A stretch of 6,120 bases of DNA from Candidatus Cloacimonas sp. 4484_140. GTDB lineage: Bacteria; Cloacimonadota; Cloacimonadia; JGIOTU-2. Position 1 is the stretch's first letter; the number at the start of each line of letters is the position of its first letter. The notes beneath the pieces are model-generated. The model had not been told where the DNA came from. It was given only the letters and a program-made list of their open reading frames with translations, and did no database searches. The position numbers and the translations under genes were made by a program. The stretch covers positions 1 to 6,120 of the forward strand of contig MVCT01000081.1 in assembly GCA_002049945.1 (NCBI GenBank), in the 5' to 3' direction. Of this stretch, positions 1 to 5,134 are shown in pieces.

Positions 1-893
1 GGATTATCCACACGAAATGTGCGAATTCCCTGATCGATCCAGAAAAGGAAAATATTTCGAAGCTCATTCCATAATTCTTGATAATTCTCGCACTCAAAAT
101 TTAGCGGATGAACATCTTCATATTTTTTGGGTGGATTTTCAGCATATTTTATCGTGCCGTCGGGATTATGATAAAACCACTCAGGATGCTGTTTTATCCA
201 CGGATGGTCAGGAGAGCAAGTAAAGATAATATCGAGGACTAATTCAATGCCGAACTTGGCTGCTTCTTTTATGAAACGATGAAAATCCTCCATCGTGCCG
301 AAATCAGGATTAACCGCTTTATGACCACCATGCTCATTGCCGATAGAATAGAGACTTCCAGGATCATTGGGACCTGCCTGGAGTGAATTATTTGGACCTT
401 TCTTATTTGTCCTTCCCACCGGATAAGTCGGCGCAAGATAGATCGTATCAAAGCCAAGATCGTGTACATATGGCAATCGGTTTATCATATCTTCGAAGGT
501 AGCACTTTTGCCCTTGATCTTTCCTTGTGATCGGGGCCACATCTCATACCATGCTGCAAAACGTGCTCGGGGTCGATCAAAATAGACTTCATAAATTCGC
601 TCATGAGTAATACTGTCGCCACTGGTCTCAACTGTAAAAGTGTATTCGTATAAACCTGTTTCCTCTGTTTTTATCGCTGCTTCATATCGGTTCTTTTCAA
701 CAGCGCTCATAATGATTTGCTTCCAGCCCTTTTCTGCTTTTTCCCTAAATTTCAGAAAAACTTTCGAGGTTTCGTTCAGTCCGGTAATAGTGACATTTAT
801 TTTAAATGCCAAGTCGGTTTCCCACTTACAATAATACTGTCCTCCATCGACGAGGGGAGCTATATCGGAAAAGGTGATTTCATTATTTTCCAT
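1..893 (-). CDS. glgE: GlgE-like alpha-1,4-glucan:maltose-1-phosphate maltosyltransferase, N-terminal part, runs off window
   Basis: Family role: GH13 enzyme that adds maltosyl units from maltose-1-phosphate to the end of a growing alpha-glucan in the cytoplasm (GlgE pathway, after TreS and maltokinase). The frame is open from ATG at 893 to base 1 (297 codons plus 2 bases). An in-frame TAA lies five codons upstream, so this is the only ATG; no good Shine-Dalgarno precedes it. Residues about 5-105 resemble the GlgE N domain (LVDGGQY). The (beta/alpha)8 domain starts at RPRARFAAWYEMWPRS (107-122), followed by PVGRTNKKGPNN, GGHKAVNPDFGT, CSPDHPW and AENPPKKY. N253, K256 and Y258 match the phosphate-binding Asn/Lys/Tyr known from Streptomyces GlgE. 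D296-N297 in FRVDN match the nucleophile Asp and the next phosphate-binding Asn. Oddity: the fragment is about 98 residues shorter before the nucleophile than Streptomyces GlgE, the size of helical domain S. The acid/base Glu and C-terminal domain lie outside. A generic alpha-amylase is much less likely. Confidence 0.9.
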   Translation of the reverse strand, partial: MENNEITFSDIAPLVDGGQYYCKWETDLAFKINVTITGLNETSKVFLKFREKAEKGWKQIIMSAVEKNRYEAAIKTEETGLYEYTFTVETSGDSITHERIYEVYFDRPRARFAAWYEMWPRSQGKIKGKSATFEDMINRLPYVHDLGFDTIYLAPTYPVGRTNKKGPNNSLQAGPNDPGSLYSIGNEHGGHKAVNPDFGTMEDFHRFIKEAAKFGIELVLDIIFTCSPDHPWIKQHPEWFYHNPDGTIKYAENPPKKYEDVHPLNFECENYQELWNELRNIFLFWIDQGIRTFRVDN

Positions 894-971
894 GCGACTT
901 TTGCATTATTTATAGGATATGATGTCAAGGTTTTCGGGGCTGGTGAGCGCATTAAAGAATTTTAACCAACC

Positions 972-1009
972 GTCTTCTCCGCCAGCTGGCGGATACGCCC
1001 CGTAAGGCG
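972..1009 (+). repeat. Dispersed hairpin repeat, copy upstream of nfeD
   Basis: Starts with GTCTTCT, followed by a perfect 16-bp palindrome TCCGCCAGCTGGCGGA (978-993), then ATAC and a second small hairpin, CGCC (996-999) / GGCG (1006-1009) with a 6-nt loop. The first 25 bases (972-996) match the reverse complement of 5337-5361 at 22 of 25 positions. The two sites, 4.3 kb apart, are therefore members of one repeat family in opposite orientation. GC content is far above the surroundings. This looks like a REP/MITE-like intergenic element; it could also form a bidirectional transcript hairpin, but no T-run follows the main palindrome. Confidence 0.7.
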
Positions 1010-1015
1010 AAATGA

Positions 1016-1168
1016 CACAAAAAATCACGAAAAGTTTTATAATTTATAATTTTTAGTAGGAAAATAGGACGCAGACCCACGCAGATTGAGCTGATCCTCG
1101 CAGATTAAGAATTAAATTTATTTTTAAAATTTCCAATTTCTAAATTTTTTTTTTCGTGTTTTTCGTGG
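1016..1168. repeat. Composite intergenic repeat: inverted CACGAAAA-type flanks around 10-bp-spaced CGCAGA units
   Basis: The left flank 1016-1033 reads CACAAAAAATCACGAAAA. The right flank 1150-1167 is a perfect tandem duplication of TTTTTCGTG, whose reverse complement (CACGAAAAA twice) is close to the left flank, so the two form imperfect terminal inverted repeats about 115 bp apart. Between them CGCAGA occurs at 1070-1075, 1080-1085 and 1099-1104, spaced 10 and 19 bp, with a degenerate GCTGAT in the gap (1090-1095). The rest is A/T-only or nearly so. It abuts the hairpin repeat at 972-1009 and may be part of the same non-autonomous element. No transposase is visible. Confidence 0.55.
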
Positions 1169-1228
1169 TTACTAATATTTTTTTTCAAGAAATAATTGAC
1201 ACTAAAAAATGGATTCTTCCAATAATAG

Positions 1229-1233
1229 TGGAG
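1229..1233 (+). promoter_or_regulatory. Ribosome binding site that fixes the NfeD start
   Basis: TGGAG ends 6 nt before ATG at 1240. It supports that start over the longer in-frame opening at 1156, which lies in repeat sequence and would put 28 unconvincing residues ahead of a textbook signal peptide. Confidence 0.65.
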
Positions 1234-1239
1234 TTTCAA

Positions 1240-2535
1240 ATGAAAAAAATATTTATTATAATTTTTATTTTATTTCTTCCTTTTATTATTCACGCCCAAA
1301 CTACAATTGATGAGATATACCTTCTTACGATTGATGGAACAATCGGACCACCTATCGCAAACTACATTATAGACAGGATCGAAAAAGCAGAAGCAGTTGA
1401 TGCGGCAGTTCTGCTCGAGATCAACACTCCGGGCGGGCTCGATACTTCAATGAGGGAAATCATCAAAAAGATCATGAATTCCGATATTCCTATTATTGGA
1501 TATGTCACCCCGGAAGGCGCCCGTGCCGCATCTGCAGGAGCGATCATAATGCTTGCCTGTGACATAAATGCAATGACACCAACATCGAGTATCGGCGCTG
1601 CACATCCGGTTTCTATGGGAGCAAAGATCGATTCAACTATGGAAAAGAAAGTAGTCAATGATATGCTATCTTATGTTGCATCTATTGCTAAGAAAACGGA
1701 TCGTAACGAAGAAATCGCGAAGCAGATGGTTTCCGAAAGCATTTCTCTTCATGCAAGAGAAGCACTTGAAGAGAATGTCATAAATTATGTTGCCTCTTCA
1801 AGAAAAGAACTATTCAAACAAATTAATTCCTCCGAAATAATCAAAAAAGATAGAGTATTCATTATGAGTACTGAGCATGCAGATGTTATTCCTCATAGAA
1901 TGAATTTCATAGAAAAATTTTTATACCACATTAGCAATCCCAATATTGCCTACATACTGCTCATGCTTGGAATTTACGGCATTCTTGCTGAGTTCTCATC
2001 GCCCGGAATCGGTTTTGCGGGTGTGTTTGGTGCAATATCTCTGTTGCTTGCCTTTTTCGCGCTTTCAAGTCTGCCGGTCAATATTGTGGGATTATTACTT
2101 ATCGCAGTTGGGTTCATCTTGATCCTATTGGAAATAAAGGTGCAATCCTCTGGAATTTTAGGGATAGGAGGTGTCGTGGGTATTGTATTGGGCTCTATGA
2201 TGTTGATCCAATCCAAAGCACCATTCCTTCGGATTTCACTCTCTCTCATAATCGGCGTGGCGATCTTTACGATACTGTTCTTTCTGCTTCTTGCTACGCT
2301 GGTTGTAAAAGTTCATAAAAGCAAAGTAACCACAGGACGAGAAGGTGAGATCGGCGAACGAGGGCTCACAAGAACTGTGCTCGATCCCGAGGGACAGGTT
2401 TTTATTCGTGGCGAACTTTGGACTGCAATTTCCACAGAAGGCAAAATTGATAAGAACGAACCCGTCGAAGTGGTAAAAATTGACAATCTTACACTTTGGG
2501 TCAAAAGGGTATCGTCACAGTATGAAAATTCTTGA
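1240..2535 (+). CDS. nfeD: NfeD-family membrane serine protease (full-length, ClpP-like domain + membrane region + OB fold)
   Basis: Family role: envelope-anchored NfeD1b/1510-type protease with a Ser-Lys dyad, often linked to stomatin (SPFH) proteins and membrane quality control. The 431 residues begin with a signal peptide (MKKIFIIIFILFLPFIIHAQ, cleavage likely after Ala19). A ClpP/SppA-like domain follows (about 22-215) with NTPGGLDTSMRE at 62-73 and the nucleophile Ser98 in GARAASAGA. The general base is probably Lys137 in KVVND, about 40 residues on, as in the Pyrococcus homologue. Four or five membrane segments follow (about 235-252, 258-278, 281-298, 306-323, 332-358). The C-terminal NfeD OB fold is at about 366-423 (GREGEIGERG ... 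GELWTA). All catalytic elements seen are intact and the length is normal. The next gene starts 52 nt downstream and is probably in the same operon. It is a TPR lipoprotein, not the stomatin gene that often accompanies full-length NfeD. Confidence 0.93.
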   Translation: MKKIFIIIFILFLPFIIHAQTTIDEIYLLTIDGTIGPPIANYIIDRIEKAEAVDAAVLLEINTPGGLDTSMREIIKKIMNSDIPIIGYVTPEGARAASAGAIIMLACDINAMTPTSSIGAAHPVSMGAKIDSTMEKKVVNDMLSYVASIAKKTDRNEEIAKQMVSESISLHAREALEENVINYVASSRKELFKQINSSEIIKKDRVFIMSTEHADVIPHRMNFIEKFLYHISNPNIAYILLMLGIYGILAEFSSPGIGFAGVFGAISLLLAFFALSSLPVNIVGLLLIAVGFILILLEIKVQSSGILGIGGVVGIVLGSMMLIQSKAPFLRISLSLIIGVAIFTILFFLLLATLVVKVHKSKVTTGREGEIGERGLTRTVLDPEGQVFIRGELWTAISTEGKIDKNEPVEVVKIDNLTLWVKRVSSQYENS

Positions 2536-2541
2536 CGAACT

Positions 2542-2560
2542 ATCCGCCACTCGGATTTTT
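2542..2560 (+). terminator. Weak terminator-like hairpin between nfeD and the TPR gene
   Basis: ATCCG (2542-2546) pairs with CGGAT (2552-2556) around a 5-nt loop, CCACT, and the 3' arm runs into five Ts (2556-2560). The 5-bp stem is short for an intrinsic terminator, so partial termination or attenuation within the operon is the most I would suggest. A 12-bp palindrome AGAAAATTTTCT (2562-2573) follows just before the next Shine-Dalgarno. Confidence 0.35.
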
Positions 2561-2575
2561 CAGAAAATTTTCTTA

Positions 2576-2582
2576 AAAGGAG
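2576..2582 (+). promoter_or_regulatory. Ribosome binding site that fixes the TPR lipoprotein start
   Basis: AAAGGAG lies 5 nt before ATG at 2588. An in-frame ATG at 2480 would overlap nfeD by 56 bases, add 36 residues and bury the lipoprotein signal, so 2588 is preferred. Confidence 0.8.
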
Positions 2583-2587
2583 AACAA

Positions 2588-3553
2588 ATGAAAAAATATC
2601 TTCCAATATTCTTGGTAATTATTGCTGTATTGGTACTTGCTGCATGTCAAAGCATGTATATGAGAACAGCCCGCTTAGCCATCCGAGATGAAGACGATCC
2701 GGACAAAGCCATCGAAAATCTAAAAAAAGAGATTGAAGCCAATCCCGGAAATGCAGACGCATACCTCTTCATGTCCCAAATTTACGGTCAATACAAGGAA
2801 GATTATTACACATCTTATCAATATGCAAAAAAGGCATTAGAAGCCGATCCTGCAAAGGAAAAAGAAGTTAATCTTATCTACCTTACCACCTGGAGCCAGC
2901 TCCACAATCAGGGACTTGAAGAACTGAACGCTGAAAACTATCAAGAAGCTCTTATCAAGCTCAATCAAGCTCATGAGATCGAGCCCGACAGTATAATGAC
3001 TTTTGAACTTCTTGGTGATACATACGTACGTGCAGATTCTATTGATAAAGCATTGGATATTTATCTTCAAATCTATGACAAAGATCCGACAAATGTGTTC
3101 GCACTTAATAGAATAGCTACTACATATTTTAATCAAAATGATTATGAGAATGCTGTTGAATATTTTTTGATCCTTCATAATTTAGAACCCAATAAAATTG
3201 ACTGGCTCTACAATATGTGGGTAGCCGAGATCAAACTGGGAAATACAGAAGTAGCACTGGATTATGCAATAAAAGCCGTTGCCATCGATCCGAATAATAC
3301 AGAATTGCTCACTAATATTGCAGATATGCAATTCAATCAAAAAAATTATGTCGAAGCAGCAGAATACTATGCAAAAGCCATTGATGTTGATCCCACCGAA
3401 CTTGAAACACTTAAATATCTTTGCTACTGTCTGAGCAATACAAAAAATTATACTGACCTTGTCACCTATTCAGAAAAATGGCTCGAACTCGAACCTGACA
3501 GCACTGAAGCTCAGCAATTTCTTAATCTTGCAAAGCAAATGTTAAATAAATAA
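2588..3553 (+). CDS. TPR-repeat outer-membrane-type lipoprotein
   Basis: A 321-residue protein. The lipoprotein signal peptide ends in a lipobox, LAAC, with Cys20 as the lipidated residue. Residue +2 is Gln, not Asp, which by the E. coli rule favours the outer membrane. The mature part is almost wholly tetratricopeptide repeats, about seven or eight units of roughly 34 residues (near 38-53 partial, 54-88, 100-134, 135-168, 169-201, 202-235, 236-269, 270-303). They show the usual pattern, for example NAENYQEALIKLNQAHEIEP and NQKNYVEAAEYYAKAIDVDP. TPR arrays are protein-binding scaffolds, so it probably assembles or tethers an envelope complex; the partner cannot be read from sequence. It follows nfeD by 52 nt and precedes the first small membrane protein by 38 nt, so membership of one transcription unit is likely. 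No enzymatic domain is visible. Confidence 0.88.
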   Translation: MKKYLPIFLVIIAVLVLAACQSMYMRTARLAIRDEDDPDKAIENLKKEIEANPGNADAYLFMSQIYGQYKEDYYTSYQYAKKALEADPAKEKEVNLIYLTTWSQLHNQGLEELNAENYQEALIKLNQAHEIEPDSIMTFELLGDTYVRADSIDKALDIYLQIYDKDPTNVFALNRIATTYFNQNDYENAVEYFLILHNLEPNKIDWLYNMWVAEIKLGNTEVALDYAIKAVAIDPNNTELLTNIADMQFNQKNYVEAAEYYAKAIDVDPTELETLKYLCYCLSNTKNYTDLVTYSEKWLELEPDSTEAQQFLNLAKQMLNK

Positions 3554-3554
3554 A

Positions 3555-3570
3555 TGGTGCAAAAGCATCA
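3555..3570 (+). other. Small hairpin after the TPR gene
   Basis: TGGTGC (3555-3560) pairs with GCATCA (3565-3570), one G-U included, around an AAAA loop, starting one base after the stop codon. It is followed by a run of A rather than T, so it does not qualify as an intrinsic terminator on the plus strand. It could slow 3' exonucleases or be incidental. Confidence 0.3.
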
Positions 3571-3591
3571 AAAAAAACATAAGGGGGTAAG

Positions 3592-3786
3592 ATGAAAATA
3601 CTTGCCTGGATTACTGGTATAATTGCAGCAATCTTAATGTTGTTTGGTCTTATTGATTTTCTTATGGGTCATGCACATCCATTTTTACATGTTACGCAAC
3701 CTGAAAACTTTTTCATTGTTGCTATTTCATTTCTTCTATTTACAATAGCATTCTTATTGTATCCGAATATCAAAAAGGGAGAATAG
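3592..3786 (+). CDS. Small two-helix membrane protein, first of a tandem paralogous pair
   Basis: I do not recognise this family. It is a 64-residue protein with two predicted membrane helices, about 4-25 and 40-57, joined by a His-rich turn (GHAHPFLHV), and a basic C-terminus (NIKKGE). A strong ribosome binding site, AAGGGGGT (3581-3588), sits 3 nt before the ATG and supports real translation. It resembles the next gene product: 12 of the first 26 positions are identical without gaps, and in the second helix VAIS-LL--I-F-L is shared, with a single two-residue gap between. The pair therefore arose by duplication. Position directly after nfeD and the TPR lipoprotein suggests an envelope role, but nothing in the sequence names it. 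Its stop codon lies inside a perfect 9-bp hairpin. Confidence 0.75.
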   Translation: MKILAWITGIIAAILMLFGLIDFLMGHAHPFLHVTQPENFFIVAISFLLFTIAFLLYPNIKKGE

Positions 3787-3806
3787 GTTATTTTTATACC
3801 TATTCT
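3780..3806 (+). other. Perfect 9-bp hairpin overlapping the stop codon of the first small membrane gene
   Basis: AGAATAGGT (3780-3788) is an exact inverted repeat of ACCTATTCT (3798-3806), with a 9-nt A/T loop. The TAG stop (3784-3786) is in the 5' arm. No T-run follows, so it is not a normal terminator. A role in mRNA stability or in setting the expression ratio of the twin genes is possible but not shown. Confidence 0.45.
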
Positions 3807-3819
3807 GTTGCTAACTTGA

Positions 3820-3839
3820 GCTGTTGCTTTTAAAACAGC
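3820..3839 (+). other. Second hairpin in the twin-gene spacer
   Basis: GCTGTT (3820-3825) pairs with AACAGC (3834-3839) around an 8-nt loop, ending 23 nt before the next ATG and just ahead of its Shine-Dalgarno. The spacer also carries a direct repeat CTGTTGCT at 3805-3812 and 3821-3828, 16 bp apart, so each hairpin end includes one copy. Confidence 0.35.
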
Positions 3840-3862
3840 CACAATTGAAAAAAGGAGATTTG

Positions 3863-4042
3863 ATGAAATTATTATCATGGATTTTCGCAATACTCGGACT
3901 TCTTTTTATGCTTGCAGGTTGTATTAATTATCTTGCAGGTGATTGGCTTTTTCATGTTTCTCATACAATATCCTATTTCCAAGTTGCTATTAGTTTACTT
4001 TTGGTTTCTATTTTCTTTACACTTATTGGAAAAAAGGAATAA
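3863..4042 (+). CDS. Small two-helix membrane protein, second of the tandem pair (possible lipobox)
   Basis: Not a family I recognise. The product is 59 residues starting MKLLSWIF. AAAGGAG (3851-3857) lies 5 nt before ATG at 3863, which decides this start over an upstream in-frame ATG at 3824 inside the preceding hairpin region. It has two predicted helices (about 4-24 and 36-55) and a short basic tail (GKKE), and is clearly paralogous to the gene before it. Oddity: the first helix ends LAGC (residues 17-20), which matches a lipobox. If processed at Cys20 the product would be a roughly 40-residue lipoprotein with one further membrane helix. The paralogue has FGL at this place and cannot be lipidated, so the match may be coincidental. 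It is 76 nt from its twin and 23 nt from the HAD gene, consistent with one operon. Confidence 0.75.
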   Translation: MKLLSWIFAILGLLFMLAGCINYLAGDWLFHVSHTISYFQVAISLLLVSIFFTLIGKKE

Positions 4043-4065
4043 TAGAATATTGAAATTGGTGTAAA

Positions 4066-4704
4066 TTGCCGGTAAAAGCCATTCTATTTGATCTTGACGG
4101 TGTTATTGTCGATACACTTCATTTTCATTTTCTTGCCTGGCAGGAAATGTTTCACAGATGGGGCGGTGAGGTGAAAGAACTCACCGTCCTACTTCATGAA
4201 GGAAGAAGCTCGCGTGAAATCCTTCCAATCCTGATAGATGAAGCAGGTCTTGAAATCCCTGAAGATCAGCGTCATGATTTTATAGAAACAAAACGCTCAT
4301 ATTACCGCTCGATCGTAAAAGTTCAATTTTATCCTGAAGCAAAAGAAACTTTACGAAAACTTCATAAAGAGGGATACAAACTTGCATTAGTGACCGCCTG
4401 CGCCAAAAAGAATATGAATCACGCACTATCTAAAAATGAGTTAAAACTTTTCGATGTGATCGTTACCGGCGATGATATTTCACGAGCAAAGCCCTATCCT
4501 GATCCTTATGAAACTGCACAAAAAAAACTTGGTTTTAAAAAAGATGAATGCCTTATTATTGAGAATGCTCCACTTGGGATCGAATCAGGGAAAAATGCAG
4601 GCATAAAAGTTGCAGCTATTGCAACAACTCTCCCCAAAGAGTATCTCAAGGGAGCGGATTATTATCTTAATACGTTGAAGGATATATTTAAGTATTTAGG
4701 ATAA
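4066..4704 (+). CDS. Beta-phosphoglucomutase-like HAD-superfamily hydrolase/phosphomutase (TTG start)
   Basis: A 212-residue cytosolic HAD subfamily I enzyme. Motif I is DLDGVIVDT with nucleophile Asp9 and acid/base Asp11. Motif II Thr110 is in LVTAC, motif III Lys142 in RAKPYPDPY, and motif IV is IIENAPLGIESG, with Glu166 followed by Asn167 where most relatives have Asp. The alpha-helical cap resembles beta-phosphoglucomutase: HFLAW (His21, Trp25) matches its HFRAW, and GRSSRE (Arg50) its GVSRE. This favours beta-glucose-1-phosphate to glucose-6-phosphate isomerisation, the step after maltose or trehalose phosphorylase, but a sugar-phosphate phosphatase is possible, so I give no gene symbol. 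The start must be TTG at 4066, because an in-frame TGA lies at 4051-4053 and motif I begins four residues in. Only a weak GGTG (4058-4061) precedes it, suggesting low or coupled translation from the gene ending 23 nt upstream. Confidence 0.87.
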   Translation: MPVKAILFDLDGVIVDTLHFHFLAWQEMFHRWGGEVKELTVLLHEGRSSREILPILIDEAGLEIPEDQRHDFIETKRSYYRSIVKVQFYPEAKETLRKLHKEGYKLALVTACAKKNMNHALSKNELKLFDVIVTGDDISRAKPYPDPYETAQKKLGFKKDECLIIENAPLGIESGKNAGIKVAAIATTLPKEYLKGADYYLNTLKDIFKYLG

Positions 4705-4747
4705 ATTATTCACAAAAACAAATCTCTTAATTTTTATCTCTTTGACA

Positions 4748-4761
4748 GGGGCTAATGCCCT
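4748..4761 (+). terminator. Weak hairpin downstream of the HAD gene
   Basis: GGGGC (4748-4752) pairs with GCCCT (4757-4761), including one G-U, around a TAAT loop, 43 nt after the HAD stop. There is no T-run, so termination here would have to be inefficient or factor-dependent. It is the only GC-rich stem near the end of this operon. Confidence 0.25.
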
Positions 4762-4832
4762 AAATCTCTCTAGACAACAATTCAGTATATTTTTTTCATT
4801 TTTCATTTTAATAATCCGCTCAACATGTTTTA

Positions 4833-4851
4833 TGTTCAATCTGACTGAACA
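4833..4851. repeat. GTTCR-N7-YGAAC inverted repeat, copy 1
   Basis: TGTTCA (4833-4838) and TGAACA (4846-4851) form perfect 6-bp arms around the 7-nt centre ATCTGAC. A further GAAC at 4863-4866 follows, 12 nt after the hairpin, as it does in copy 2. It could be a dimeric regulator site or a hairpin in RNA. Confidence 0.5.
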
Positions 4852-4922
4852 CGCCTAATTACTGAACGCTTAATTTAGAGTCAAGAAAAGCGTCAACCAT
4901 ACATCAGCACTTCCTTGAGTTG

Positions 4923-4969
4923 TTGAAAATGATCGATCTGATCGATCACGCCGATTTTTCAATCACGGC
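4923..4969. repeat. Nested palindromes centred on a GATCGATC pair
   Basis: GATCGATC occurs at 4931-4938 and 4940-4947, separated by one T, giving four GATC sites in 17 bp, with each half itself palindromic. Outer arms TTGAAAA (4923-4929) and TTTTCAA (4956-4962) extend the symmetry with a bulge. An overlapping GCCG/CGGC pair (4950-4953 and 4966-4969) offers an alternative fold. It may be a structured RNA, a regulator site or a methylation-sensitive site; none is proven. Confidence 0.45.
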
Positions 4970-5071
4970 TGTAGGTGTTCAAGACAATTGACTCATTTCA
5001 AACTTAAATTTTAAAACACTAATTCTGTATAGCTTACACATATTAATTTTCCATTAATTAAAACATCTCAT

Positions 5072-5090
5072 TGTACAATCTGATTGAACA
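5072..5090. repeat. GTTCR-N7-YGAAC inverted repeat, copy 2
   Basis: TGTACA (5072-5077) and TGAACA (5085-5090) flank ATCTGAT; one arm position is mismatched. The centre can alternatively fold as CAATC-T-GATTG. TATTGAACA follows, as in copy 1, so similarity extends about 35 bp beyond the hairpin itself. Confidence 0.45.
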
Positions 5091-5134
5091 TACATGATTA
5101 TTGAACAATTACTTTACGCCCGAAGAATTTCTTT

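Larger units (their letters stand above)
894..1239. other. Divergent intergenic region between glgE-like gene and nfeD, mostly repeat sequence
   Basis: These 346 bases separate two divergently transcribed genes and must hold both promoters. I see no credible coding sequence. The frame that reads into NfeD from 1156 runs through T-rich repeat sequence and is not a real start. The right two-thirds (972-1168) is a composite of palindromes, periodic CGCAGA units and inverted CACGAAAA motifs, listed separately. The left part (894-971) is ordinary AT-rich sequence leading to the glgE-like start, with a TATAAA at 914-909 and a TTGACA at 928-923 on the minus strand. These two boxes are only 8 nt apart and so do not form a standard promoter. 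Confidence 0.7.

Noticed and set aside
905..928. TTGACA (928-923) and TATAAA (914-909) on the minus strand as a promoter for the glgE-like gene
   Set aside because: Only 8 nt separate the boxes; no partner at 16-18 nt was found for either.
1196..1226. TTGACA (1196-1201) with AATAAT (1221-1226) as a sigma-70-type promoter for nfeD
   Set aside because: The 19-nt spacer is long, and the predicted start of transcription would fall on the Shine-Dalgarno, leaving the message without it. The real promoter is probably elsewhere in the gap.
1156..1239. N-terminal extension of NfeD starting at 1156
   Set aside because: It begins inside the T-rich repeat, has no ribosome site, and precedes a normal signal peptide with its own Shine-Dalgarno at 1240.
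1974..2249. Minus-strand open frames within nfeD (also at 1362-1658 and 2313-2606)
   Set aside because: They are frame shadows of a well-conserved NfeD gene, with no ribosome sites or recognisable domains.
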